Shown: in pieces, positions 18,748-27,062 of the stretch | How positions within the stretch are numbered: position 1 is the stretch's first letter | Layout: each line of letters begins with the position of its first letter | DNA from: Bacteroidota bacterium | GTDB lineage: Bacteria; Bacteroidota; Bacteroidia; Chitinophagales; Chitinophagaceae | Length of the DNA stretch: 64,000 nucleotides | NCBI GenBank assembly: GCA_018268135.1 | Contig: JAFDXD010000120.1 | Coordinates: 81,459 to 145,458 of the forward strand | Direction: 5' to 3' | Made by a program: the position numbers and the translations under genes | The notes under the pieces: model-generated | The model's input: the letters and a program-made list of their open reading frames with translations, nothing else | Database searches by the model: none | What the model was told of the DNA's origin: nothing

Positions 18748-19392
18748 ATGAAATCATTTCTTTTGGCAGCATTTTCTATGCTGATATTTATATCATGCAT
18801 ACAATCTCAGGCTACAGATGCAAAAATAGCACCCGTTACCAATACGGTGCCACAGCCCAATGAAGCCATTGCCACATTTTCTGAAGGGTGTTTTTGGCAT
18901 GCAGAAATTGTGTTTCAAAGCCTGGTGGGAGTAAGAGATGCCGTATCGGGCTATGCAGGTGGCCATACAAAAAATCCATCTTATGAAGATGTAGCAACAG
19001 GTACTACAGGCCATGCTGAAACAGTAAATGTATATTATGATCCTTCAAAAATCAGTTTCCAAACTTTGGTAAGGGCATTTTTTGCCAGCCAGGATCCCAC
19101 AGAAATAAACAGGCAGGGCAATGATGTAGGTACAGAATATCGCTCAATTGCATTTTACAGAACTGCCGGAGAAAAGAAAATAATTGATGAAGAGATAAAA
19201 AAAATAAATGACAGTAAACAATATAGCAATAAAGTAGCTACGGAGGTAGTGCCATTTACCAAATTTTACAAAGCCGAAAATTATCATCAGGAGTATATTA
19301 GCCATCATCCTGAAAACCCTTATGTACAAAACGTTTCAATTCCTGATTTCAACAGGTTTAAAGCCAGGTTTAAAGAGGGTGTGTTTAAATAA
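18748..19392 (+). CDS. msrA: Peptide-methionine (S)-S-oxide reductase, exported
   Basis: 214 residues. MsrA domain with active-site GCFW at about 47-50 (EGCFWHAEIVFQSLVG), GYAGGHTKNPSYEDV and GTEYRSIAFY. Reduces S-methionine sulfoxide in proteins. An N-terminal hydrophobic leader (LLAAFSMLIFISC) ends in a possible lipobox FISC, so the enzyme is probably a lipoprotein or exported, repairing oxidised envelope proteins. No MsrB domain is fused and no resolving Cys cluster is obvious at the C-terminus. Divergent from GH47 across a 149-bp gap. Confidence 0.93.
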   Translation: MKSFLLAAFSMLIFISCIQSQATDAKIAPVTNTVPQPNEAIATFSEGCFWHAEIVFQSLVGVRDAVSGYAGGHTKNPSYEDVATGTTGHAETVNVYYDPSKISFQTLVRAFFASQDPTEINRQGNDVGTEYRSIAFYRTAGEKKIIDEEIKKINDSKQYSNKVATEVVPFTKFYKAENYHQEYISHHPENPYVQNVSIPDFNRFKARFKEGVFK

Positions 19393-19419
19393 AAATCTCA
19401 CATTACTATTTCATCTCAA

Positions 19420-19458
19420 AACAAATAATAGCTAAAGGCCAAGCGCCTTTATTTGTTT
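19420..19458. terminator. Hairpin between convergent msrA and a hypothetical gene
   Basis: Inner stem TAAAGGC / GCCTTTA and outer arms ACAAATA / TATTTGT, then TTTT on the plus strand. It overlaps the 3' end of the minus-strand gene ending at 19432. Probably a shared terminator. Confidence 0.5.
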
Positions 19459-19908
19459 TAAGTAATCGTATTGAAGGTCTTCGTGAAGTGTTTCAATACT
19501 GGCTGTTATTTTCTTTACTAATGATTTTTGAATATTAGCTAGGGCGGTACTTTTACTCAAATTGATACCCGTAAGTTTTAATTGATTACAAACATGCAAT
19601 AATATTTCAATTTGGGTTTGCTCCTTGCCGCTATACCTAATAAATTTAGATGCGGTTCTTACTACTTTTCGAATAGTTTTTTTTGCTAAAAACAGATTTG
19701 ATTTATTTAAAGAGAGCATTTGAAAATCTAACTCTTTTGTTACCTCCCTTATATAATTTTCCTCATCACCTGCTTCAAATAAAAGGTAGGTGAGTAATTC
19801 TTTATTTTCTTTTTTAAATTTTCCAAGCCTGAGTATGATAGATAGTAACTCATCTGCATGGAGGCCCTCCATTGTGGTTTTTATTTCTTTAAGCGAAGCG
19901 GCTTTCAT
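19432..19908 (-). CDS. Hypothetical protein, helical
   Basis: 158 residues from the ATG at 19906-19908 (MKAASLKEIKTTMEG); an upstream non-ATG extension would add a hydrophobic stretch atypical of the rest and is not used. Predicted all-helical and basic: LLSIILRLGKFKKENKELLT, AGDEENYIREVTKEL, FLAKKTIRKVVRTASKFIRY. No signal peptide or membrane segment. I do not recognise a named domain; the architecture resembles small Bacteroidota helical proteins of unknown role. Confidence 0.7.
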   Translation of the reverse strand: MKAASLKEIKTTMEGLHADELLSIILRLGKFKKENKELLTYLLFEAGDEENYIREVTKELDFQMLSLNKSNLFLAKKTIRKVVRTASKFIRYSGKEQTQIEILLHVCNQLKLTGINLSKSTALANIQKSLVKKITASIETLHEDLQYDYLKQIKALGL

Positions 19909-20020
19909 AATGGGAAAATAATAAAATATTACATTGCGTAAGCAATAAAAAAATAGCTGCAAATACAGGCATCAGTTAACAATGCCAAAGAAAATATTGA
20001 GAGTAATTTGGTATAAAAAA

Positions 20021-20046
20021 GAAAAAACCTTCGAGAACGAAGGTTT
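20021..20046 (-). terminator. Strong intrinsic terminator for an unannotated minus-strand transcript
   Basis: On the minus strand: perfect 9-bp stem AAACCTTCG / CGAAGGTTT with a TTCT loop, then TTTCTTTTTT. No annotated gene upstream on that strand ends here: the nearest reading frame is the 19-codon ORF at 20099-20158. It marks the 3' end of a short transcript. Confidence 0.75.
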
Positions 20047-20098
20047 ATCACAGAAAGAGGTTACAAAAGATATATTGAATAATAATAATTTTGTGGCT

Positions 20099-20158
20099 TC
20101 AGAGAAATTGGAGTGCAAATATCAGTAAGGCTAAGTTTGCAAAATGTAGTGTATTCAT
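20099..20158 (-). CDS. Candidate 19-residue hydrophobic peptide, or part of a small RNA
   Basis: ATG to TGA on the minus strand encodes MNTLHFANLALLIFALQFL, a single potential membrane segment, about 50 nt ahead of the strong terminator at 20021-20046. The unit sits alone in the 353-bp gap between two oppositely transcribed genes. It could be a membrane micropeptide, a type I toxin-like peptide, or a small RNA in which the ORF is incidental. No ribosome-binding site can be judged, as in most Bacteroidota. The remaining gap sequence shows nothing else. Confidence 0.35.
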   Translation of the reverse strand: MNTLHFANLALLIFALQFL

Positions 20159-20261
20159 ATAGATTATTGTAGTTATTATTCTACTTTAAATTATAAGCCT
20201 TTGAAAATATGACAGATATAATATCAATTACTTAATTTGCAATAATTATATTTCCTCTACC

Positions 20262-20828
20262 ATGAAAAAAACATTTTTAGTATTTATCTTTTTTGTGATA
20301 TGTGTTACTGTTACTAATGCACAGTTTTATAAATCATTTTTACCATCAGGCGCTTTTACTGATTCTTTGCAGAAAATAGTATCATCTTTTGCAGACAATT
20401 ATTACAGCATACAAGGTGATATGATAAGCTCTGCGGAAGATGGCGATACCTATGTTTCTGATATGAGTGTACCCGGCGCCAAAAATACCGTTATATATAG
20501 ATTTCATTCTACAAGAGATACTACAGCAAGCTGGCAGGCTACCTTATATAAGGGTGAAGATTTTAAAGAAGCTGCAAAAATTTATAAAAACACATTTAGG
20601 TATGTTAGCAAAGCGCATTTTACAAAATCCGGTTATACTATTAGTTTTGCCGGCTTTATGGAAGATCCTAATGAATCGCTTAGGTTTACATCAAGTGTTT
20701 TAAAAGCAGACTCAGGCAACAATGCTTATAAAAAATATGTAGCAGAAGTAGAAATAGTTAATTCATTTACCGGCTGGGAAGTGCACCTGAACCTGCATAA
20801 TAAAAAAGATGATAGGGATAAATATTAA
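20262..20828 (+). CDS. Secreted protein of unknown function
   Basis: 188 residues with a clear signal peptide (KKTFLVFIFFVICVTVTNAQ; Gln at the mature N-terminus). The mature part has alternating polar/beta-like segments (NTVIYRFHSTRDTTASWQAT, SGYTISFAGFMEDPNESLRF, FTGWEVHLNLHNKKDDRDKY) and no Cys cluster. No family recognised. The stop codon directly abuts the stop of the convergent FUSC gene with no intervening base. Confidence 0.75.
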   Translation: MKKTFLVFIFFVICVTVTNAQFYKSFLPSGAFTDSLQKIVSSFADNYYSIQGDMISSAEDGDTYVSDMSVPGAKNTVIYRFHSTRDTTASWQATLYKGEDFKEAAKIYKNTFRYVSKAHFTKSGYTISFAGFMEDPNESLRFTSSVLKADSGNNAYKKYVAEVEIVNSFTGWEVHLNLHNKKDDRDKY

Positions 20829-23066
20829 TTAAGCTTTACCAATTGCCCTGCTACATTTTGCAATGTCTGCAGCAATATTGTAAATAAAATTAAATTGGTC
20901 TATTACAGATTTTACTTCTACCAATTGCTGCTTTGTATTTGTTTCAAGTTTTCGTATTAATATTTCTTCTTTTCTCTTTTCTAATAGCGACCTTGCCTGC
21001 TCATTTATTTTAGTCAGAGAGTCAACATCTGCCGTATCAGGCTCCCCTTCTTTTTGCTCAAGATAATGCACTGCAGAAAGCAAAGAACGTTGAGTATTTT
21101 CTATTACCGGCAATAAATCTTCAGACCTAAACCTATTTTCTGTAACATTTAAAAAATAGGATAATGTGGCAAAGTGTGATGTGAGAATATGACTGAGTAC
21201 CACAAACTGATGCACATGAGTTGAGTTTTTTTGAAAACGTTTAGGCTCTGAGAGCATTCGGTTAAATGCATCTGACACATTGGCCAAAGCAGTTAATAAA
21301 TTTCGCCTCACTAATTTTAAATCTTTTAATACAAGCTTATTTTCTGAGCTGTATGCCTTTGCTATTTGTTCAAAATAATGAATATCTGCATCCAACATTT
21401 TTAATAAATATGTCTTAATAGTTGTATGCTCCCAGGCAGGTATAAAAAATATGCTTGCTACAAATGCGATAACAGAGCCAATGGCTGTATCTATCATCCT
21501 GTCGGCCAAAACCAGCCTTAAAGAAGTGCCATATAAAAAATGAAAAAAGATAACCAGGTAAGGTGTAAGCGCCAACACCATTATAAAATAATTAGTACGA
21601 ATAAACGTATAGCTAGCCACCATAAAAAATAACATGATGATGAGCAAAATGGTTTTATCTTTTATAAAATACAAAATAATAACGCCCAATATTATGCCAA
21701 GCACAGTGCCAAAAAGCCTGTCTTTATTTCTCTGTTTTGTGAGGCTGTATGCCGGTTTTAAAATCACTACAATGGTGAGTAAAATCCAGTAACTATGCCC
21801 AATTTTGAAAAAGAGAGATACCAGGTACCCCACCAATAATGCAATGGTAACTCTAATGGAATGTTTAAAAATATTAGATTGAAAATTGAGGTTGTTAAAA
21901 AACAATGCAGGCCGCAAATCCTGCGATTCAGAAAAATTACTTTGCTCTACCAGTTCTTTAGAAACAGTTTTAATTTTTTTATCGAAACTGGTGTAATAAT
22001 GCAGGCCGTTAATTTTTTCTGTTAAATACTGCACATTGTTCACAATACGTCCAAGGCTTATAAAATCATCCAGGTTATTATCGTTCATGAAGGTTTTACG
22101 CAAATCTTCAAACTGTGTTTTCAATTCTTTAGCAGAAGCAATAATATCATTTTCTGCAAAAGAATGTTGCCCACTTTTTACTGCAAGGCCAATAGCTTTC
22201 ATTTCTTGCGTAAGGGTTATAACATGATTGCCAATTTTGTGTAAAATACCTGTAGCATCAAATTGTTGATGCAGCACTGTATAATCACTAAAACCCGTCA
22301 TTATACTTTCAAACAACTCAGCTACATCAATATATATTTTAAGCAACACCTTGCCCTTATGTGTAGATTCTCTTATGATTGCCCTTGTTTTAAACAACAT
22401 GTCGCTCAGCAGGCTTTGCTGGCGTTGTATTTGTACTTGTTGCTCTAAAAGCAACTTATAAGTTTTTTCATAATCAGGATTGTCCTGGTAAAATGCACCA
22501 CGAAGCTGGAGGTACTCTCCTATTTCAATAATAAAATCTCCTAATATTTGTTGAATTATTTTATACGGCCGAATTGTGTACAATGCAAGGCTAAAAAGCA
22601 TATACCAAATACCACCGCCAAGAATATACATTACATTTAGCCATATAATATTGCCATGTATCGGGTTTTCAAAACTTAAAATCATTATCAGCATAGCTGC
22701 AATACCAATAGATGAAATGCGTACACCATACACCGTAAGCATTGAAAATAAAAAGCCAAATATTAAAAGTAACAGTGCAAGAATTATTGGAAAAGCTGTA
22801 ACATAAGATATGATTATATACACCACACAAATAATAAAATTACAAAACAACATGCCATAAAATCTGTGTATAACCGGGCCGGGAGTATCTGAAATACTAA
22901 TACACAAAGCGCCTAACGACATTAAAATACCCTGGGATACAAAGCCAAAATAACTAAATATTAAAGCCGGTAACGCAATACCAGCGGTAATTCTCACCCC
23001 TTCGCTCAAATGCCTGCCACTTAAAAAGTTTTTATATATATCTATATTCTTCACTAACAAATACAA
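20829..23066 (-). CDS. FUSC family (YccS/YhfK-like) integral membrane protein
   Basis: 745 residues. Two membrane blocks of about five to six segments each (residues about 20-165 and 400-540), separated by a soluble helical region, and a cytosolic C-terminal helical domain: the FUSC/YccS layout. Conserved second block FKHSIRVTIALLVGYLVSLF and TKQRNKDRLFGTVLGIILGV, including the typical R-x-x-G-T-x-x-G. Relatives are aromatic-acid or fusaric-acid exporters or proteins of unknown transport role. Stands alone; substrate unknown. Confidence 0.88.
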   Translation of the reverse strand: MYLLVKNIDIYKNFLSGRHLSEGVRITAGIALPALIFSYFGFVSQGILMSLGALCISISDTPGPVIHRFYGMLFCNFIICVVYIIISYVTAFPIILALLLLIFGFLFSMLTVYGVRISSIGIAAMLIMILSFENPIHGNIIWLNVMYILGGGIWYMLFSLALYTIRPYKIIQQILGDFIIEIGEYLQLRGAFYQDNPDYEKTYKLLLEQQVQIQRQQSLLSDMLFKTRAIIRESTHKGKVLLKIYIDVAELFESIMTGFSDYTVLHQQFDATGILHKIGNHVITLTQEMKAIGLAVKSGQHSFAENDIIASAKELKTQFEDLRKTFMNDNNLDDFISLGRIVNNVQYLTEKINGLHYYTSFDKKIKTVSKELVEQSNFSESQDLRPALFFNNLNFQSNIFKHSIRVTIALLVGYLVSLFFKIGHSYWILLTIVVILKPAYSLTKQRNKDRLFGTVLGIILGVIILYFIKDKTILLIIMLFFMVASYTFIRTNYFIMVLALTPYLVIFFHFLYGTSLRLVLADRMIDTAIGSVIAFVASIFFIPAWEHTTIKTYLLKMLDADIHYFEQIAKAYSSENKLVLKDLKLVRRNLLTALANVSDAFNRMLSEPKRFQKNSTHVHQFVVLSHILTSHFATLSYFLNVTENRFRSEDLLPVIENTQRSLLSAVHYLEQKEGEPDTADVDSLTKINEQARSLLEKRKEEILIRKLETNTKQQLVEVKSVIDQFNFIYNIAADIAKCSRAIGKA

Positions 23067-23218
23067 AAAGGATTGGTAAAAAATGCCCTAAGTAAGATAA
23101 TAAGATTTGCAAATTAGTTAACATTTTTTTTAAACGCAGATTGGTTATTGGCACAATTTTTCATCATACAGATATAAATCTTTGAAAATATTTTTACTAA
23201 TTATTAAAAAACTAATTT

Positions 23219-23719
23219 ATGAAAAACTTAATACTTGCACTAATTGTTACCACCGGGTTTATAGCCTGCAAATCAAACACGGCACCCAATGCAGAATCAA
23301 AAAACCTGCTTTTGCTACAAGACAGTTCTGCCTTACACAACAGCTCTTTATCCGATACAGCTAAAACTACTTCAACTGAAATGTACAAAAGCAAAAATAC
23401 TCAACGGCGTTACAATGAAAACAGGAGCCATGCAGGTAGCAATAATAACAATCAATCAAAAGCTGCATCAAATTCAAATAATTCTTCTGTAGCAAGTAAT
23501 GGTAATACCTCTCACACAAATGGAAGAACTACCACTACCAAAAAAGGATGGAGCAAAGCGGCAAAAGGCGCTACCATTGGGGCGGTAGGCGGTGCTGTAG
23601 CCGGTGCTGTAATTGGCAGAAATGCTAAAGGCGCCATTATTGGCGGAGTAATTGGCGCAGCAGGCGGATATGCTATTGGCCGTGGGCAGGATAAAAAAGA
23701 TGGCAGGGTAAAACATTAA
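23219..23719 (+). CDS. Glycine-zipper lipoprotein
   Basis: 166 residues. Type II signal peptide with lipobox FIAC (Cys 17). A Ser/Asn/Thr-rich, low-complexity middle (SNNNNQSKAASNSNNSSVAS) leads to a C-terminal YMGG-like glycine zipper, GATIGAVGGAVAGAVIGRNA repeated as GAIIGGVIGAAGGYAIGRGQ, which should insert in or pack against a membrane. Such proteins are common in Gram-negative outer membranes, function mostly structural or unknown. Followed by a strong terminator at 23738. Confidence 0.85.
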   Translation: MKNLILALIVTTGFIACKSNTAPNAESKNLLLLQDSSALHNSSLSDTAKTTSTEMYKSKNTQRRYNENRSHAGSNNNNQSKAASNSNNSSVASNGNTSHTNGRTTTTKKGWSKAAKGATIGAVGGAVAGAVIGRNAKGAIIGGVIGAAGGYAIGRGQDKKDGRVKH

Positions 23720-23737
23720 ATTTATCATTCTTACAGG

Positions 23738-23772
23738 AATGCACTTGCAAAATATGCAAGTGCATTTTTTTT
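23738..23772 (+). terminator. Intrinsic terminator after the glycine-zipper gene
   Basis: Perfect stem of at least 11 bp (ATGCACTTGCA / TGCAAGTGCAT) with an AAATA loop, followed by eight T. One of the strongest terminators in the window. Confidence 0.88.
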
Positions 23773-23785
23773 ATAATATTATTCC

Positions 23786-23793
23786 TATTTTTG
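23786..23793 (+). promoter_or_regulatory. -7 element immediately before a small gene
   Basis: TATTTTTG matches TAnnTTTG and ends only 4 nt before the ATG at 23798, so the transcript would be leaderless or nearly so. Confidence 0.5.
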
Positions 23794-23797
23794 AAAA

Positions 23798-24055
23798 ATG
23801 TCATGCAATTTTAATATTCCATTTGCCGGATCGGCAACCATTATTTTACAAAAAGCAAAAACAGCCGTAGAAAGCCAGGGCGGCAATTTTACCGGAGATG
23901 AATCGGCTGGTAATTTTAATGTCAGCATCTTTGGCAACCTTATCGTAGGCTCGTACAGTGTAGCCGGTCAGCAATTAAACCTGTTGATTTCAGAAAAACC
24001 TTTTATGATACCTTGCAGTACAATAGAGAGTTTTTTAAAAAAACAATTGAGTTAA
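23798..24055 (+). CDS. Small conserved-looking hypothetical protein
   Basis: 85 residues: MSCNFNIPFAGSATIILQKA, then GGNFTGDESAGNFNVSIFGN and a C-terminal PFMIPCSTIESFLKKQL. Beta-rich pattern with Gly turns, two Cys far apart, no signal peptide or membrane segment. I recognise no family name. It starts right after a TAnnTTTG element and is followed by the TMEM175 gene 30 nt later on the same strand, likely cotranscribed. Confidence 0.7.
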   Translation: MSCNFNIPFAGSATIILQKAKTAVESQGGNFTGDESAGNFNVSIFGNLIVGSYSVAGQQLNLLISEKPFMIPCSTIESFLKKQLS

Positions 24056-24085
24056 AATTTTTCAAATAAAATAATATTAAAGCTT

Positions 24086-24682
24086 ATGAGCAAAGGACGG
24101 CTGGAAGCCTTTAGTGATGGGGTAATTGCCATCATTATCACCATAATGGTACTTGAAATAAAAATGCCTCATGATAGCACATTAGATGCTTTGAAGCCCA
24201 TGCTGCCCGTTTTTTTAAGCTATGCATTAAGTTTTATTTATGTAGGAATTTATTGGAACAACCATCATCACATGTTTCAATTAGTGAAACATGTAAATGG
24301 TAAAGTATTATGGAAAAATTTGCATTTACTTTTTTGGCTCTCTTTAGTTCCATTTGCTACAGCATGGATGGGCGAATATCATTATAGCAAATGGCCGGTT
24401 ATAGTTTATGGATTTATCCTTATCATGTGTGCCATAGCGTATGTAATGCTATTTATTCAGCTTTCAAAAATCCATGGCAATGGCTCTGCATTTGTATCAG
24501 CATTTGGCAAAGATTATAAAGGCAAAATTTCATTAGTATTTTACATTATTGGAATTGCTTTAGCCTTTGTAAATTCCTGGCTGGGCATACTGATGTATGT
24601 AATAGTAGCCTGTATCTGGTTTATACCTGACAGAAGAGTAGAAAAAAAATTAATTCAGGAAGACCAAAGTGCTAAATCATAA
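24086..24682 (+). CDS. TMEM175 family (DUF1211) potassium-channel-like protein
   Basis: 198 residues with six predicted membrane segments, the size of one bacterial TMEM175 subunit. The family hallmark in the first helix is present: RLEAFSDGVIAIIITIMVLE, with the FSD motif, and NNHHHMFQLVKHVNGKVLWK follows segment 2-3. Bacterial members assemble as tetrameric potassium-leak channels of the inner membrane. Probably follows the 85-residue gene in one transcript; convergent with the CDF gene. Confidence 0.9.
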   Translation: MSKGRLEAFSDGVIAIIITIMVLEIKMPHDSTLDALKPMLPVFLSYALSFIYVGIYWNNHHHMFQLVKHVNGKVLWKNLHLLFWLSLVPFATAWMGEYHYSKWPVIVYGFILIMCAIAYVMLFIQLSKIHGNGSAFVSAFGKDYKGKISLVFYIIGIALAFVNSWLGILMYVIVACIWFIPDRRVEKKLIQEDQSAKS

Positions 24683-24701
24683 ATCATTCTTCTAAAAACT
24701 T

Positions 24702-25712
24702 TCAGGAGTTAATATCATGTTTATGATTGGAAGAAATATTTTGTATTGTCCACTTCACTCTTTTAGTAAAAGGATGGCGGCGAACGGCACAATCTGATTT
24801 TTCGCAAATGGCACAGCTAAATTCCATACAGGCATCACTGTGTACAAAGAGCTCCATTGTTTCGCCAAATTTATTTTTTACCATTTTTGAGAGTGCATCT
24901 ATCTCCCTGTGGGCTTCATTTACATTAAAATACCAAGGTACGGTAAGATGGCAATCAAGATGAAGAGTAGGCCCGTATTTTATAATGCGTAAATTATGAA
25001 GGTCAATCCAATTGCTGGTTCTATTTTCATTTAAAGTTGCCACTAAGTCATTTAATAATATTTCATCCGCCTCATCCATAATACCCGCTATGGAGCTTCG
25101 TATTATTTTATACCCGGTTATAAGAATGATTAATGCAAATATCAAAGCCACAGCGCTATCTATCCAGGCAATATTAGTTAGGAGCAGCAGTAGCAAGCCG
25201 GCTACAATACCTAAAGTAGTATAAGTATCGGCCTTTAAATGTTTTCCGCTGGCAATTAGTGCAAGTGAATTATTTTTTTTGCCAATATTTACACAAATGA
25301 TACCAGCCAAATAATTAATAATCGCCGTAAAAACTACAAGTAAAATACCATAATCAATTTTATTAACCTGCTGTGGAAATTTAAGATTAATAACTGCTTT
25401 ATAAATAATAAAAAGACCGGCAACCATTATTAGCGTACCTTCTATAGCGGCTGATATAAACTCTACTTTTCCATGCCCGTAAGGATGGTCAATATCTTTT
25501 GGTTTTGCAGAAATATATAAACTATATACCCCTATTAACCCTGCTACCACATTTACAATACTTTCTAAAGCATCTGTCAGTATTGCTACAGAATTTGTAA
25601 TATACCAGGCAATTATTTTGATAATAAATAAAGCAATAGATATTATAGCAATATTTTTTTGAATCCTTAAATTTTGAGCTGCAGCCTTCAATTTTATTAA
25701 TTTGTGCGGCAA
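24702..25712 (-). CDS. Cation diffusion facilitator transporter
   Basis: 336 residues, six membrane segments (residues about 18-215) and a cytoplasmic metal-binding domain. Seen: NSVAILTDALESIVNVVAGL in segment 2 (metal site with Asp), DHPYGHGKVEF in the loop after it, and WIDSAVALIFALII in segment 5. After the usual C-terminal domain (LHLDCHLTVPWYFNVNEAHR) there is an extra tail with a C-x4-C-x2-C-x4-C pattern (about 292-305) that is absent from standard YiiP-like proteins and may bind a metal ion. Probably exports zinc, iron or a related divalent ion; the ion cannot be decided here. Confidence 0.9.
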   Translation of the reverse strand: MPHKLIKLKAAAQNLRIQKNIAIISIALFIIKIIAWYITNSVAILTDALESIVNVVAGLIGVYSLYISAKPKDIDHPYGHGKVEFISAAIEGTLIMVAGLFIIYKAVINLKFPQQVNKIDYGILLVVFTAIINYLAGIICVNIGKKNNSLALIASGKHLKADTYTTLGIVAGLLLLLLTNIAWIDSAVALIFALIILITGYKIIRSSIAGIMDEADEILLNDLVATLNENRTSNWIDLHNLRIIKYGPTLHLDCHLTVPWYFNVNEAHREIDALSKMVKNKFGETMELFVHSDACMEFSCAICEKSDCAVRRHPFTKRVKWTIQNISSNHKHDINS

Positions 25713-25752
25713 ATATACAAAGCATCAATAGCTTTATTAAAAAACAAGGAAG

Positions 25753-25788
25753 TTTGGTATTAATTAAGCTACTCAAACCTTACTTTTG
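25753..25788 (+). promoter_or_regulatory. Promoter before the acyl-CoA dehydrogenase gene
   Basis: TTTG at 25753-25756 and TACTTTTG at 25781-25788; the -7 element is consensus but the 24-nt spacer is slightly long. ATG at 25807. Confidence 0.5.
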
Positions 25789-25806
25789 TGGCACAAAAAA
25801 AATTGT

Positions 25807-26961
25807 ATGGATTTTAAACTTTCTGAAGAACAATTAATGATTCAACAGGCTGCAAAAGACTTTGCCATAAACGAATGCCTGCCCGGTGTAATAGAAAGAG
25901 ATGAACAACAAAAATTTCCGAGAGAGCAAATAGAAAAATTAGCCGACCTGGGATTTATGGGCATGATGGTAAAACCTGAATATGGTGGTAGTGGATTAGA
26001 TACCATTAGCTATGTATTGGCAATGGAAGAAATTAGCAAGGTAGATGCAAGTGTAAGTGTATGTGTAAGCGTAAACAATAGCCTGGTGTGCTATGGCCTT
26101 CAGGAGTTTGGAAATGAAGAGCAAAAGCAAAAATATTTAAAGCCCCTTGCCCAGGGAAAAAAAGACGGGGAATTGCATATTGGGGCATTTTTACTAAGTG
26201 AGCCCGAAGCCGGCAGCGATGCCACATCGCAAAGAACTACAGCAGAAGATAAAGGCGATTATTACTTACTGAATGGCACCAAAAACTGGATTACAAATGG
26301 AAACAGTGCCAGTGTATATTTAGTAATTGCACAAACAGATGCCAGCAAGGGCAGCAGGGGCATCAATGTATTTATTGTAGAAAAAAAATGGGAAGGTGTT
26401 ACTGTAGGAGCCAAAGAAAATAAGCTTGGTATAAGAGGTAGCGATACACATACCATTATGTTTACCGATGTAAAAGTGCCAAAAGAAAATCGGATAGGTG
26501 AAGATGGCTTCGGATTTAAATTTGCAATGAAAACGCTTGCCGGTGGCCGCATTGGCATAGCATCGCAGGCATTGGGAATTGCAAGCGGCGCTTTTGAGCT
26601 TGCCCTAAAATACAGTAAACAAAGAAAAGCATTTGGTACAGAAATTATGAACCATCAAATCATCCAGTTTAAACTGGCTGATATGGCCACAAAAATAGAA
26701 GCCGCAAGATTGCTTTGCTTAAAAGCAGCATGGGAAAAAGACCAGCATCTTGATTATACCTTAAGCAGCTCAATGGCAAAAGTATTTAGCAGCGAAACCG
26801 CCATGTGGACTACAACTGAAGCCGTGCAAATACACGGTGGTTATGGGTTTGTAAAAGAATATCATGTGGAAAGATTAATGAGAGATGCAAAAATTACTCA
26901 GATTTATGAAGGCACCAGCGAAGTACAAAGAATTGTAATTAGCAGGGCTATTTTAAAATAA
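25807..26961 (+). CDS. Acyl-CoA dehydrogenase, short/branched-chain type
   Basis: 384-residue flavoprotein, starting MDFKLSEEQLMIQQAAKDFA. Seen: LLSEPEAGSDATSQRT (FAD-contacting signature), NGTKNWITNGNSASVY, GGRIGIASQALGIA, and the second signature IHGGYGFVKEYHVERLMRD followed by IYEGTSEVQRIVISR, whose Glu (YEGTS) is the catalytic base in butyryl-CoA-type enzymes. Oxidises acyl-CoA to enoyl-CoA, feeding an electron-transfer flavoprotein (no etf genes in the window). Start at 25807 is preferred over an upstream ATG because it matches family N-termini and follows the -7 element. A strong terminator follows. Confidence 0.95.
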   Translation: MDFKLSEEQLMIQQAAKDFAINECLPGVIERDEQQKFPREQIEKLADLGFMGMMVKPEYGGSGLDTISYVLAMEEISKVDASVSVCVSVNNSLVCYGLQEFGNEEQKQKYLKPLAQGKKDGELHIGAFLLSEPEAGSDATSQRTTAEDKGDYYLLNGTKNWITNGNSASVYLVIAQTDASKGSRGINVFIVEKKWEGVTVGAKENKLGIRGSDTHTIMFTDVKVPKENRIGEDGFGFKFAMKTLAGGRIGIASQALGIASGAFELALKYSKQRKAFGTEIMNHQIIQFKLADMATKIEAARLLCLKAAWEKDQHLDYTLSSSMAKVFSSETAMWTTTEAVQIHGGYGFVKEYHVERLMRDAKITQIYEGTSEVQRIVISRAILK

Positions 26962-26978
26962 AAAATACTGATGATTTA

Positions 26979-27016
26979 AAAAAGTGCAAATGAGCCAATC
27001 ATTTGCACTTTTTTTG
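26979..27016 (+). terminator. Intrinsic terminator after acyl-CoA dehydrogenase
   Basis: Stem AAAAGTGCAAATGA / TCATTTGCACTTTT, 14 bp, loop GCCAA, then a T-run. Because it lies before the promoter of the next gene, the two are separate units. Confidence 0.88.
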
Positions 27017-27045
27017 TTTTTTTAATTCCCCAATAAATACCTTTG
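27014..27045 (+). promoter_or_regulatory. Promoter before the YggS-family gene
   Basis: TTG at 27014-27016, 21-nt spacer, TACCTTTG at 27038-27045. ATG at 27063. The -33 element overlaps the T-run of the preceding terminator. Confidence 0.6.
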
Positions 27046-27062
27046 AAATACAGATAATAAAA

